Assembly: GCA_001801465.1 (NCBI GenBank)
Contig: MGXT01000025.1
Location: 124,001 to 188,000, forward strand
Source of the DNA: Gammaproteobacteria bacterium RIFCSPHIGHO2_12_FULL_35_23
GTDB lineage: Bacteria; Pseudomonadota; Gammaproteobacteria; UBA12402
Direction of reading: 5' to 3'
Length of the DNA: 64,000 nt
This document shows positions 53,112-62,524 of the stretch, piece by piece; the first letter of the stretch is position 1, and each line of letters opens with the position of its first letter. Under the pieces are notes generated by a model, which was given only the letters and a program-made list of their open reading frames with translations, did not search any database and was not told the DNA's origin. Position numbers and translations under genes: made by a program.

Positions 53112-54131
53112 TTAAGTATATTTAGGCACGCCTTTTGAACCGGCTAACAATGGAACGGTGGAACCAACTTCAGGAGCCCCAAATAATCCACAAGTCCATC
53201 GGCTCCAACAGCTTGGCTCAGCGGGTTTGTCTGGCAAAAAAATTATCTCTACTCTTGCCGTTCTAAGCACAGCTTTGAAAACTTCATACTGAGTTGTATC
53301 AAAGACCTTCATATAGAGGGTGGCTTCCCGACTATCAAAAACTTTTCCTAATGCAGCGCTGTGTGTAGGAAATGCCTCTACTGGATCTCTTTTAACTTCA
53401 CCCGCATCCATCATATTTGCTGTAATTAAACTTTCATTGATGCCTAAAGCCACGGCATAAGCAGCGAAATGATAACTATTATCACAGCCTCTTAAAAGGC
53501 CTAATACTACTTGGGCTAACTCCCCCGAAATGTCACCAATTAAATTTTTAATGGCTTTAAATAAAGTCAATGCCTCACCGAAACTGCCTGTATAAAGCCG
53601 CGTGCTAGCAATGATTCGATTAATTATATTGACTAATCCCTCGCTCTCTTGGAGTAATCTAGTTAAAGTTTCAATATTCTGTCTGGGCCAAGCAGTAATA
53701 TCTTTAAGTAAAACACCAAGCTGTCTTAATGAGGGTTGATAGTCTATTGTTGTCAACAAAGCTGCTCTAAGCTGCTCAATGGTAAAAATAATTTCAGAAA
53801 CTTTAATGAGTCTTGGCTCATCCACCCATCCTCTTGCTCTAACACTTCTTTCTGAAAACTGAACAGTTGCAGCATAAAATGGCCCACAACAACTACTCCC
53901 TTCTACCACAAAAAACTCTTCTTGAGTAAAATCTAGTACCGGGCTACCCGCAATATGACGGCCTTCTAAAATTTCTGGCACTACTGGAGTTAAATAAGTT
54001 ACACCTTTATAATTAGCTATATAAGCAACTAAGTGTTTATCTAAAAATAATTGAAAAGCAAGTAAGTGTTTATCATCTTGCAGCAAAATTTTTACAAGAA
54101 GTGGATTAGCTAAATCTATTGCTGGCATCAT
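53112..54131 (-). CDS. Orphan helical protein, paralogue of the 54197 gene; effector candidate
   Basis: A 339-aa protein of unknown function without signal peptide or membrane helix. It shares an overall plan with its upstream neighbour: LLVKILLQDDKHLLAFQLFL aligns with LLRALLLADTKNLQKLLKRQ. IDYQPSLRQLGVLLKDITAW aligns with KDYQPTIAMYKALLCDQEDW. VALGINESLI aligns with LYLRINESKI. Its C-terminal part is Cys/Trp-rich (SCWSRWTCGLF). AAAGGA five bases ahead of the ATG supports the start. No enzyme motif is seen. Confidence 0.6.
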   Translation of the reverse strand: MMPAIDLANPLLVKILLQDDKHLLAFQLFLDKHLVAYIANYKGVTYLTPVVPEILEGRHIAGSPVLDFTQEEFFVVEGSSCCGPFYAATVQFSERSVRARGWVDEPRLIKVSEIIFTIEQLRAALLTTIDYQPSLRQLGVLLKDITAWPRQNIETLTRLLQESEGLVNIINRIIASTRLYTGSFGEALTLFKAIKNLIGDISGELAQVVLGLLRGCDNSYHFAAYAVALGINESLITANMMDAGEVKRDPVEAFPTHSAALGKVFDSREATLYMKVFDTTQYEVFKAVLRTARVEIIFLPDKPAEPSCWSRWTCGLFGAPEVGSTVPLLAGSKGVPKYT

Positions 54132-54196
54132 TTTTTCCTTTTTTATACTTGTGTTATCTAAGCCATTGCGCCTAACATATAATGAACAAATATTTT

Positions 54197-55261
54197 TTAA
54201 AGTCCAGCAATTATTGCTATTACTTCCTCCGTATTATAGGCTTGCTGCTGTTGCTTTCTTGTCTTATCAATAGCAGGTAAAGAAATTCGATATGAGCATA
54301 GCTCGATACCGGCCTCAGGTGCCCACATTGCCCAAGGTATTCTATCTTTACTAAGTTTAGAGAATAGACTAAATTTTTTAGTGGCCTCATTATCTAAATT
54401 TGTTACTGCGATAGAGTGTTCTAACAAATGATCTCTTAATGTTTCATACTGATAAATATTGTCAACTAATTGTATTAATACAACCGCTTCTTCTGCAGTA
54501 ATGCTTTCAATTTTACTTACCCGCTGCATAGCTGATAAGATAGGCTTAATTTTGCTCTCATTAATTCTTAAGTACAGCGATAAGAAAATTAGTCCTAGCA
54601 CATTACTCTTATTCTGAACAAAGGCTAAGAATGTTTCTTCGAAAAATTTTAAAGATGATGCTGCACCATTATTTATCAGCTTCTCAATTGCCGTGAATAT
54701 TAAAATGATATCAGGGCCCTCACTTGGGTTTGCAGTAACTTTTTGAATAAGCGCTTGCACAATATGAATTGCAAGCGAATGGTCATCTGCTGTTAAAGCA
54801 GTTTTTAAATGGTTGATGTTATCTATTTCCCAATCTTCTTGATCACAAAGTAAGGCTTTATACATAGCGATTGTTGGCTGATAATCTTTGCTAGGAAATA
54901 GTGCTTTTCTAAAAACTATCCGTGAAAAAGATATTGCGTGGGTCCAAGCACATTGCTTTTTACGATAGCTATACTCTCCTTCAGTCACCCACAGCTGATC
55001 AGTAGCAAGCCATTCTCTGTTACGAGGTTGATAATTTTTTCTATCAAGTTCAAGCTCAATAAAAAATTTAGCTTCGCTTTTATCTGTAGCAGACTCTTCT
55101 TCACTAAAAACAACTGTCGAAATTTTTCTTATGCCATTCACCAAAAAAACGAAAACTTCTTGTTGCCGTTTAAGCAGTTTTTGGAGATTTTTAGTATCTG
55201 CTAAAAGCAGAGCTCTTAAGAGATCTGGATCATCTTCACTAAATACTTGGGTAGCTAGCAT
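54197..55261 (-). CDS. Orphan helical protein, paralogue of the 53112 gene; effector candidate
   Basis: A 354-aa protein of unknown function. The start is the ATG at 55259-55261 (MLATQVFSEDDPDLLRALLL), preceded by AGGAGGG; the frame's seven extra residues are not needed. The protein is mostly helical and polar. A central region (HLKTALTADDHSLAIHIVQA) suggests short helical repeats. It ends with a Gln-rich stretch and EEVIAIIAGL. It and its downstream paralogue share about the same order of blocks at low identity. No signal peptide is visible. Confidence 0.6.
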   Translation of the reverse strand: MLATQVFSEDDPDLLRALLLADTKNLQKLLKRQQEVFVFLVNGIRKISTVVFSEEESATDKSEAKFFIELELDRKNYQPRNREWLATDQLWVTEGEYSYRKKQCAWTHAISFSRIVFRKALFPSKDYQPTIAMYKALLCDQEDWEIDNINHLKTALTADDHSLAIHIVQALIQKVTANPSEGPDIILIFTAIEKLINNGAASSLKFFEETFLAFVQNKSNVLGLIFLSLYLRINESKIKPILSAMQRVSKIESITAEEAVVLIQLVDNIYQYETLRDHLLEHSIAVTNLDNEATKKFSLFSKLSKDRIPWAMWAPEAGIELCSYRISLPAIDKTRKQQQQAYNTEEVIAIIAGL

Positions 55262-55391
55262 ATTCCCTCCTGCAACAACCAAAAGATTATTGTTATTATT
55301 AGCGTTTAATGCCCTTATTATAATAAAAATAGCTTAAACAAAGCTTAAGGGTTTATGCTTAAAAAAACACTTATTTTTCTTATAGTTAAAT

Positions 55392-55446
55392 AAATTTAGG
55401 GGCGTTGTTGCGCAAATAAATCAATCAAAACAACGCCAAATTTAGG
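55392..55446. mobile_element. 37-bp mini-element with fused inverted ends and 9-bp direct repeats
   Basis: GGCGTTGTT at 55401 and AACAACGCC at 55429-55437 are perfect inverted ends of a 37-bp segment. AAATTTAGG flanks it on both sides (55392-55400 and 55438-55446), like a 9-bp target duplication. The end text GGCGTTGTTGCGCAAATAAA resembles insertion-sequence termini. It looks like an IS or MITE whose inside was lost, leaving the ends almost touching. The right copy of AAATTTAGG overlaps the stop of the ATPase gene. The hairpin could also serve as that gene's terminator. Confidence 0.45.
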
Positions 55447-56629
55447 CTAAAAAGGTTGTGAGTGGAGTCTGTAAAAACTTTTCAATGGGTAAACCCTCTC
55501 TACCTCCTACTTGAATTATGTGATCGGGTTTAAAAATTTTATTAAACTCTGCTAATCCTGATAATGACATTCTTTGATTAGTACTTTTTACTTCTATTGC
55601 AATTAATTTATTTTGGCGCTGAACAATAAAATCAACTTCTTTATTTTTTTCTCGCCAATAATAAACTTTAGACTGATGATAAATAGACTGATTAAGAATA
55701 TAAGAACCTACCGAAGATTCAACTAAACGTCCCCAATACTCTCCTTTTGTTTTAGCCTGTTCAAAATCGTAATTTCCTAGAGCTGTCATCAGCGCTGTGT
55801 TAAATACTTGTAGCTTTGGGCTGGCGGCGCGCTGTCTTACAGACTGTCCAGCAAACTTAGACAAACCAGTAATCATACCAACAGCTGACAGTAAATCTAA
55901 ATAATGTGCTAAAGTAGTGGTATTTCCCACATCTTGTAATTGACCTAGCATTTTATGATATGACAGTATTTGCCCAGAATACTGGCAGCCTAGATAAAAA
56001 AGCCTTCTTAATAAGGCTGGTTTATCAATTCTTGCCAACAATAAAATATCTCGTGATATTGTTGTTTCAAGAAGAGAATCAGTAATATAGCGACGCCAAC
56101 GATTTTCATCATGAATCAAGCTCGCCGCACCAGGATAACCGCCAAAATAAATATATTGCTCTAACTGCCAACCAAAGGCTTCTTGCATTTCTGTAAATGA
56201 CCAATGAGTGATAGGAATCGTTTCAAATCTACCTGCTAAACTTTCGGTTAAGCCTTGCTGTAATATCAGCGGTGAGGAACCTAATAATAAGACTTTAATG
56301 TTGCTATTTTTCGCCGAATCTTCATCCCACAATTTTTTTACTATCGCTGGCCAAGCAATTACTTTTTGGATTTCATCTATTATTAATAAAACTTGCTGAT
56401 TTTCTTTTAATAGTACTCTGGCTTGCTCCCATTGTTGCTGTAACCAAACAGAATCTTTTAAGGTTACTTCATCTGCCGAAGCAAAATGATAAATAGAATT
56501 TAATTGTTCCAGTAGTTGGCTTACTAAAGTTGTTTTACCGACCTGCCTAGGCCCTATTAGAACTTGAATAAACTGTCTAGGCTCTTGTATTCTTTTTAAA
56601 ATATCATTTAAAATCAATCTCTTATACAT
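55442..56629 (-). CDS. AAA ATPase with DUF4143 C-terminal domain
   Basis: A 395-aa predicted ATPase of the archaeal-type AAA/DUF4143 family. VLIGPRQVGKTTLVSQLLEQ holds Walker A, and QVLLIIDEIQKVIAWP holds Walker B. GSSPLILQQGLTESLAGRFE is the sensor region. The DUF4143 part ends with VDFIVQRQNKLIAIEVKST, a PD-(D/E)xK-nuclease-like core (D-x-x-x...E-x-K). Function is unknown; many relatives vary between strains and may be mobile. The start is the ATG at 56627-56629 (MYKRLILNDI). Two tandem palindromes lie just upstream. Confidence 0.82.
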   Translation of the reverse strand: MYKRLILNDILKRIQEPRQFIQVLIGPRQVGKTTLVSQLLEQLNSIYHFASADEVTLKDSVWLQQQWEQARVLLKENQQVLLIIDEIQKVIAWPAIVKKLWDEDSAKNSNIKVLLLGSSPLILQQGLTESLAGRFETIPITHWSFTEMQEAFGWQLEQYIYFGGYPGAASLIHDENRWRRYITDSLLETTISRDILLLARIDKPALLRRLFYLGCQYSGQILSYHKMLGQLQDVGNTTTLAHYLDLLSAVGMITGLSKFAGQSVRQRAASPKLQVFNTALMTALGNYDFEQAKTKGEYWGRLVESSVGSYILNQSIYHQSKVYYWREKNKEVDFIVQRQNKLIAIEVKSTNQRMSLSGLAEFNKIFKPDHIIQVGGREGLPIEKFLQTPLTTFLA

Positions 56630-56651
56630 AAACTTTAGCACCAATAATAAA

Positions 56652-56693
56652 TTACTCAACGTATTGAGTAATTTTACTCAATGTATTGAGTAA
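56652..56693. promoter_or_regulatory. Two tandem operator-like palindromes upstream of the ATPase
   Basis: TTACTCAACGTATTGAGTAA (56652-56671) and TTACTCAATGTATTGAGTAA (56674-56693) are each a perfect 8-bp inverted repeat around a 4-base spacer. Their centres are 22 bp apart, about two helical turns. They lie 22-64 bp upstream of the ATPase ATG. This is the pattern of a dimeric repressor bound cooperatively, probably over the promoter. The regulator is unknown. Confidence 0.72.
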
Positions 56694-56786
56694 ATAGTAT
56701 ATTTATTTTAAATAAACCGCCTGGTTAAAAATAATCAGTTAATAATCAATATGTTATTAAAAAATACCCGTGTCTGCTAAGAAAAA

Positions 56787-57620
56787 TTAAGCTAATTTAA
56801 CTATGCCATCAAAAACTGAGGTGGCTGATCCCAACATAACAACCGGATGATTAATGCCCTGCCAAGTGATCTCAAGCTCACCCCCTAAGAGAATCACTTT
56901 AACTGTCGTTGCTAATTTTTTTTGAAAAATTCCAGCAACGACCGCAGCACAGGCACCACTACCACAGGCCTTAGTTTCAGCTACGTGCCTTTCATGGACA
57001 CGAAGTTTAATTTCTTGTGGAGAAACTATTTGCATGAAACCAACATTTACTCCCTCTGGAAATAAGGCATGATGCTCAACAAAACTACCCAGCTCAGCAA
57101 CTGGCGCTGTCATTACCTCCTCAACGATAAACACAGCATGAGGATTACCCATACTTAATGCAAAAAAATTAAGCTGCTGATGCTGGTAATTTATTTCATA
57201 TTGAGTTTGCTGCTCTGCAACCAATAAAGGAATTTCTGTGGGTGAAAACTTTGGTGCGCCCATCGTAACACTAACATTATTGTTATCTTTCAGCGTTGTG
57301 GTAATAAGTCCTTTTTTAGTTTCAAATACACAAGTCTTTTTATTGGTTAAACCTTTTTTAAACACAAATTTTGCTATGCATCTTGCTCCATTTCCACATT
57401 GCTCGACTTCACAACCATTAGCATTATAAATTCTATACTTAAAATCAGCTGCAGCCTGGGTTGGTTTTTCCAATAATAATAATTGATCACAACCAATCCC
57501 TAAATGCCTATCTGCTAAATACTGTACCTGAGCTTTTGCAAGAGATACCTGTTGAGTCACCCCATCAATAATCACAAAATCATTACCCAAGCCATGCATT
57601 TTTGAGAAATGAAGTTTCAT
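56787..57620 (-). CDS. dapF: Diaminopimelate epimerase
   Basis: DapF converts LL- to meso-diaminopimelate for lysine and peptidoglycan. The 277-aa protein starts MKLHFSKMHGLGNDFVIIDG. The two active-site cysteines lie in EVEQCGNGARCIAKFV and AETKACGSGACAAVVAG. The start overlaps the lptM stop (ATGA), and the two are probably translated together. Confidence 0.95.
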   Translation of the reverse strand: MKLHFSKMHGLGNDFVIIDGVTQQVSLAKAQVQYLADRHLGIGCDQLLLLEKPTQAAADFKYRIYNANGCEVEQCGNGARCIAKFVFKKGLTNKKTCVFETKKGLITTTLKDNNNVSVTMGAPKFSPTEIPLLVAEQQTQYEINYQHQQLNFFALSMGNPHAVFIVEEVMTAPVAELGSFVEHHALFPEGVNVGFMQIVSPQEIKLRVHERHVAETKACGSGACAAVVAGIFQKKLATTVKVILLGGELEITWQGINHPVVMLGSATSVFDGIVKLA

Positions 57621-57784
57621 GCGTTAACCGTTACTGAGCTAGTGGTCGAAGTATTAGGTGCTTGTTGTTGCACCTGCGTATTTTTAGGTAAGTAAAGAGG
57701 GCCTGTCTGACCACAGCCAGTAATAAGGCAACTTAATCCAAAAACCAACACACTTTTGCTTAAATAATTTAAAAAAGACTGCAT
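57617..57784 (-). CDS. lptM: LPS-assembly lipoprotein LptM
   Basis: A 55-aa outer-membrane lipoprotein (formerly YifL) that helps mature the LptD/E translocon. The hydrophobic signal ends at the lipobox ITGC. The mature N-terminus CGQTGPLYLP is the family's most conserved block. A Gln/Thr/Ser-rich tail follows. The gene is too short for many finders, but its place directly upstream of dapF, with overlapping ATGA, is as in E. coli. Confidence 0.9.
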   Translation of the reverse strand: MQSFLNYLSKSVLVFGLSCLITGCGQTGPLYLPKNTQVQQQAPNTSTTSSVTVNA

Positions 57785-57872
57785 AAATAACCTTTTAATC
57801 TTTATAATAACTTTTCATTATACGTACTTATAATTCTTCGATACAATTAATTTTTTTAATAAACGGCTATGT

Positions 57873-58553
57873 ATGAAAACTAAACTAAATGCAATTGAAA
57901 TTAATGCTGACAACCCTCAGGCTAGCATTATCTGGTTACATGGTTTAGGTGCAAGTGGTGATGATTTTGTCTCTATTGTTCCCTTATTAAGTTTAGCCAA
58001 TAAAGACCAAATTCGCTTTATTTTTCCTCATGCGCCTAAAAGACCTATTACTTTAAATTATGGCTATGTTATGCCAGGCTGGTTTGATATTTATAGCTTA
58101 GACTTTAATGGCCCTCAAGATACTGCGGGTATTCTTGAAGCCTATCAGAACGTCAGTGAATTGATTACTAAAGAAATTAACCTTGGAATTCCTAGTCATA
58201 ATATTATTGTAGCCGGTTTTTCGCAAGGTGGGGCTTTAGCACTTTATACTGCCTTACATTACCCCCAAAAATTAGCAGGGGTAATAGGCCTATCTACCTT
58301 TTTACCACTTTCACAAGATCTTGCTAAAAAAATGAGTGCTGCTAATCGTAAGTTGCCTGTTTTTTTAGGACACGGCAGTAAAGATGGCTTAGTCAGTATT
58401 CAATTAGGTGAAATAACCAATCAGCTCTTGACTGACTATGGCTATCCCGTAGATTGGCATGCTTATCCGATAGAACATACTGTAGGCCAAGCTGAAATAA
58501 AAGATATTTCAGCTTGGTTACAAAAAAGATTATCCTTCAACTTGGTAAAGTGA
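57873..58553 (+). CDS. Alpha/beta-hydrolase carboxylesterase/lysophospholipase
   Basis: A 226-aa esterase of the carboxylesterase II (acyl-protein thioesterase-like) family. [12 protein letters not shown] provides the oxyanion region. The nucleophile is in [14 protein letters not shown] (G-x-S-x-G), the acid in [10 protein letters not shown], and the base is probably the His in [12 protein letters not shown]. Substrates of the family are short-chain esters and lysophospholipids. Its 3' end overlaps the convergent guaC gene by 24 bp. Confidence 0.9.
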   Translation: MKTKLNAIEINADNPQASIIWLHGLGASGDDFVSIVPLLSLANKDQIRFIFPHAPKRPITLNYGYVMPGWFDIYSLDFNGPQDTAGILEAYQNVSELITKEINLGIPSHNIIVAGFSQGGALALYTALHYPQKLAGVIGLSTFLPLSQDLAKKMSAANRKLPVFLGHGSKDGLVSIQLGEITNQLLTDYGYPVDWHAYPIEHTVGQAEIKDISAWLQKRLSFNLVK

Positions 58554-59579
58554 ATACACTTCATTTAACTGCTGGGTGACACGAATAAATGTTGTGCGTT
58601 TAGAAAGCTCTTTTAATCGTTGTGCACCGACATAAGTACAAGTAGAGCGAATACCACCTAAGATATCTAAAACAGTATGCTCAATTTGGCCGCGATAGGG
58701 GACATCAACAGATTTTCCTTCACTAGAGCGATATTCTGCAACACCGCCTTGATATTTTTTCATGGCTTCAGCTGAGCTCATACCATAAAATCGTTTGAAG
58801 GTACGCCCACCTTCTTCAACAATTTCTCCCCCACATTCATCATGACCAGCGAACATACCGCCCAACATCACAAAATCAGCGCCAGCAGCAAAAGCCTTTG
58901 CAACATCCCCAGGCACTGTACAGCCTCCATCTGAACAAACGTGTCCTTTTAAACCATGCGCTGCATCAGCACATTCAATAACTGCTGATAATTGCGGATA
59001 GCCTACACCTGTTTTTTTTCTGGTGGTACAAACTGAACCAGGACCAATACCTACTTTAACGATATCAGCACCAGCTAATATCAATTCTTCTGTCATTTCA
59101 CCGGTTACTACATTCCCCGCAATGATAGTTTTTTCTGGAAATGCCTCGCGAGTCTTTTTTACAAAATCAATAAAATGTTGTGAATAACCATTAGCAATAT
59201 CTAAACAGATAAAAGGAATATCCACTTTAGCTAAAATTGTTTTTAAATTTAAAAAATCTTCTTCTTTAGTACCTGAGCTAACAAAAGTATAATTTTTTGC
59301 GGCGGAATGTTGTTCAATAAACACTTGCCACTCTTTCATACTAGCAAATTTGTTTAATGCAGTAAGCAATTTATGCTTGTGCAAAACAGCTGCCACTTGA
59401 AAAGTTCCTGTGTGATCCATATTAGCCGCGATAATAGGAACTCCACTCCAAATCTTTTTACTATGGTAGAAGGTAAATTCTCTCATTAAATCAACTTCTA
59501 CTCTTGATTTTAAAGTACTACGCTTAGGTCTAATTAAGACATCTTTAAAATCTAGTTTTAATTCTTCTTCAATACGCAT
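58530..59579 (-). CDS. guaC: GMP reductase
   Basis: GuaC deaminates GMP to IMP with NADPH, a purine-salvage step. The 349-aa TIM barrel shows [20 protein letters not shown]. The catalytic Cys184 lies in [40 protein letters not shown] and the flap [18 protein letters not shown] complete the pattern. The short N-terminus without CBS domains separates it from IMP dehydrogenase. deoB and tdk lie upstream on the same strand. Confidence 0.94.
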   Translation of the reverse strand: MRIEEELKLDFKDVLIRPKRSTLKSRVEVDLMREFTFYHSKKIWSGVPIIAANMDHTGTFQVAAVLHKHKLLTALNKFASMKEWQVFIEQHSAAKNYTFVSSGTKEEDFLNLKTILAKVDIPFICLDIANGYSQHFIDFVKKTREAFPEKTIIAGNVVTGEMTEELILAGADIVKVGIGPGSVCTTRKKTGVGYPQLSAVIECADAAHGLKGHVCSDGGCTVPGDVAKAFAAGADFVMLGGMFAGHDECGGEIVEEGGRTFKRFYGMSSAEAMKKYQGGVAEYRSSEGKSVDVPYRGQIEHTVLDILGGIRSTCTYVGAQRLKELSKRTTFIRVTQQLNEVYSLYQVEG

Positions 59580-59620
59580 AAATTTACCTTAATAATTAAT
59601 AGCTAAACATTATATCAAGA

Positions 59621-60811
59621 TTATTGTAAGTTCACAGCTTCCCCTGAGTCTAAGGTCGAAACACCCAGGTGTTTAGCCAAAGTTTGGCCTATATCAGCAA
59701 AGGTTGTTCTTGCTCCTATAAAACCAGATCGTACTTTGGGTCCAAAAAATAAAACTGGGATACATTCTCTGGTATGGTCAGTTCCTCTAAAAGAGGGATC
59801 ACAACCATGATCAGCGGTAATAACAGCCAAATCTCCTGGTTTTAATAATTTTTCAAACTCGGGTAATCGTTTATCAAATGCTTCTAAGGCCTTGGCATAA
59901 CCTATCACATCTCTTCTATGGCCATATTTTGAATCAAAATCTACAAAATTAACAAACGTTAAACTGTTTTCAGGTGCAGTAGATGTCTCTGTTAATAATT
60001 TATCAAATAAGGCTAGATTATCATCGGCTTTCACTTCTTTAGAAATACCTTGGTGAGCAAAAATATCAGCGACTTTACCAATTGCAATCACTTGCTTACC
60101 CGCAGCTACCAACTTATCAAGTAAAGTAGGTGAGGGAGGCGGAATAGAATAATCTCGACGATTACCAGTACGATAATATTTGCCATCCTGCCCTAAAAAA
60201 GGCCTAGCAATTACACGTCCTACATTATAAAAATCTACTAACTTACGTGCTATTAAACAAATTTCATAGAGTCTTGTTAAGCCAAAATGTTGTTCATGAC
60301 AGGCTATTTGAAACACACTGTCTGCAGAAGTATAAACGATGGGTTTTCCTGTTTCGACATGTTCATCACCAAGCTCATCCAAAATAAGCGTTCCTGAAGC
60401 GTGCTTATTACCTAAAATACCAGGGATTTTCGCTTGTTTAATAAATTCATCAATCAGTTCTTTGGGGAAACAAGGCACTTTACTAGCAAAATAGCCCCAG
60501 TCAAATAAAACAGGAACACCGGCAATTTCCCAATGACCACTGGGCGTATCCTTACCAAAACTTTTTTCTATCGCATAACCATAAGCACCTGTTAAATCAT
60601 GCAATACCAACTGCTCTAAAGCAGGATGAGGTTGATACGCTTTGGCTGCTGCCACTAAACCTAATCGAATTAAGTTAGGAATAAATAATGACTTTTGACA
60701 AGCAGCGACAATATGGGCGAAAGTATTACTACCTTCATCACCAAAATTTTTGGCATCTGGTGCCGCACCAATGCCAAAAGAATCTAATAATAAGATAAAG
60801 GCACGTGCCAT
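59621..60811 (-). CDS. deoB: Phosphopentomutase
   Basis: DeoB interconverts ribose-1-P/deoxyribose-1-P and the 5-phosphates. It belongs to the alkaline-phosphatase superfamily. [20 protein letters not shown] carries the first metal Asp. [15 protein letters not shown] carries the active-site Thr. [20 protein letters not shown] and [20 protein letters not shown] provide the other metal ligands. The ATG at 60809-60811 is preferred over a TTG at 60817 overlapping tdk. Confidence 0.94.
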   Translation of the reverse strand: MARAFILLLDSFGIGAAPDAKNFGDEGSNTFAHIVAACQKSLFIPNLIRLGLVAAAKAYQPHPALEQLVLHDLTGAYGYAIEKSFGKDTPSGHWEIAGVPVLFDWGYFASKVPCFPKELIDEFIKQAKIPGILGNKHASGTLILDELGDEHVETGKPIVYTSADSVFQIACHEQHFGLTRLYEICLIARKLVDFYNVGRVIARPFLGQDGKYYRTGNRRDYSIPPPSPTLLDKLVAAGKQVIAIGKVADIFAHQGISKEVKADDNLALFDKLLTETSTAPENSLTFVNFVDFDSKYGHRRDVIGYAKALEAFDKRLPEFEKLLKPGDLAVITADHGCDPSFRGTDHTRECIPVLFFGPKVRSGFIGARTTFADIGQTLAKHLGVSTLDSGEAVNLQ

Positions 60812-60813
60812 AA

Positions 60814-61440
60814 TCAAACTATCTCTTCATTTATAATAAATAGATTTTGCTGGCTATCTCTACCACTATCACCAAGCAAGTAATGATGTCGACAAGTTGC
60901 TACGTAACGGTCATTACCACCAATTTCTACTTGTGCGCCTTCGCGAACCGCCTGCCCATTTTCATCTATTCGTAAATTCATAGTCGCTTTACGGCCACAA
61001 TGACAAATGGTTTTAATTTCAGCTAGTTCTTCGGCCCAGGCTAGCAAGTATTTACTACCTTCAAAAGGCTCTCCTAGAAAATCTGTTCTCAATCCATAAG
61101 CAAGCACTGGACAATTCAGTTGTAAGGTTACTGTCGATAATTCTTCAATCTGGTTTTTATTTAAAAACTGTGCCTCGTCTATCAAAATACAACGAATAGT
61201 GGGTCTTTTTTTAATTTCTTGTTCAATAAAATTAAAAAAATTAAAACTTTGATCAAAGACAATTGCGTTCGCAGTTAAACCAATGCGTGAGGCAATTTTG
61301 CCAACTTGATAGCGGTTATCAAAACTAGGGGTAAAGAGTAAAGTGTCCATACCTCTTTCTTGATAGTTATGCGAAGATTGCAACAAAATTGTACTTTTTC
61401 CAGCATTCATGGCTGAATAATAAAAATAAAGTTTTGCCAT
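60814..61440 (-). CDS. tdk: Thymidine kinase
   Basis: Tdk phosphorylates thymidine (and deoxyuridine) for salvage. The 208-aa enzyme shows the P-loop in [20 protein letters not shown] and [10 protein letters not shown] as the DExQ motif. The lasso is preceded by a four-Cys/His zinc site ([16 protein letters not shown]). It overlaps the start region of deoB by a few bases, so coupling is likely. Confidence 0.95.
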   Translation of the reverse strand: MAKLYFYYSAMNAGKSTILLQSSHNYQERGMDTLLFTPSFDNRYQVGKIASRIGLTANAIVFDQSFNFFNFIEQEIKKRPTIRCILIDEAQFLNKNQIEELSTVTLQLNCPVLAYGLRTDFLGEPFEGSKYLLAWAEELAEIKTICHCGRKATMNLRIDENGQAVREGAQVEIGGNDRYVATCRHHYLLGDSGRDSQQNLFIINEEIV

Positions 61441-61453
61441 TTTTAGTACCGAA

Positions 61454-62524
61454 TTACGTTAAATATTGAATTATATTATCAACCCAAAGACAAAAGTAAG
61501 CTAAACTGTTCCAAAATCCACTATTGCGAGTAAAAACTACTACTGTTACGGAAGCCCCTTTGCGTAAAGGATACTGCTCTATAATTTCTATTGGTACTAA
61601 TTGTACCGGAAAACGCTGCGCAAGGCGTACCCAATTATGGGTTTTTTCAATATAGGGCAAATAATTACCAGGCATGGTCTCAAGTAGATTAATCCCACTG
61701 CCAATACCTGTAACTTTTGCTTTAAATAACTTCCCTGGATACATATTTATACTTATTAAAGCAGACTGGCCTATTTTAATATTGGATAAATTATTTTCCT
61801 CATAATTAGCCTGGATCCACCAACCCTTTTGGCTAACAATAGACATCTGGATTTCACCTTGATTGGCATAATTACCTACATAAGTATGTAAATTAACTAT
61901 GGTCCCAGGCGCTGGCGCATAGACCTTGGTTTCTTTCAAGTTTAATTGCGCGGTTGCTAAAGCAGTTTGCGCTTGTTTAATATGAACATTTACGCCGTTG
62001 ATTTCTGAACCTAAGTTTTGTTTAGCAGCATTAAGCGATTGAATAGCTTGAGCGAGCTGAGCCTGGGTATCAGCCACACGCTGATTAACATCTAACATTT
62101 GACTGGCGCTTACATAACCTGCTTTGGCTAAGGTACTTAGCTCTTGATAGTGCTGCTTGGCCGTTTCAAGGTTTGATTTTCTCTCAGCAATGAGCGCCTC
62201 GGTTTGCGAAATGCTAGCTTTAAGCTCTGCAACTTTATTTTCAGTAGCTACTAAATTTGCTTCTGCGTGCAAAGCCGCATAACGATAAGGAGGTTGATAA
62301 ATTTTAAACAACAAGTCTCCTTTATTAACCAGCTGATTGTTTTTAACATAAATCTTAGTAATTCTACCCGGAACCTGTGGTGAAACCTTAACTGCATAAG
62401 ACTGAATAAAAGCATCATTGGTCATAGGAGTGATATGGCCAGCTATGATAAAATAACAAATTATCAAAATAATAATGATTAATGCTAAAGACATCCAAAA
62501 TCTAGCTAAACTAAACAGCTTCAT
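61454..62524 (-). CDS. HlyD/EmrA-family membrane-fusion protein
   Basis: The periplasmic adaptor of an efflux system, 356 aa. One N-terminal membrane helix (residues about 10-28) is followed by [20 protein letters not shown] and [20 protein letters not shown], the split lipoyl domain. A coiled-coil hairpin (about residues 85-185) comes next, then [20 protein letters not shown] and the beta-barrel. It overlaps the FUSC gene by 14 bp and probably forms a pump with it and with TolC. Substrates are unknown. Confidence 0.9.
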   Translation of the reverse strand: MKLFSLARFWMSLALIIIILIICYFIIAGHITPMTNDAFIQSYAVKVSPQVPGRITKIYVKNNQLVNKGDLLFKIYQPPYRYAALHAEANLVATENKVAELKASISQTEALIAERKSNLETAKQHYQELSTLAKAGYVSASQMLDVNQRVADTQAQLAQAIQSLNAAKQNLGSEINGVNVHIKQAQTALATAQLNLKETKVYAPAPGTIVNLHTYVGNYANQGEIQMSIVSQKGWWIQANYEENNLSNIKIGQSALISINMYPGKLFKAKVTGIGSGINLLETMPGNYLPYIEKTHNWVRLAQRFPVQLVPIEIIEQYPLRKGASVTVVVFTRNSGFWNSLAYFCLWVDNIIQYLT

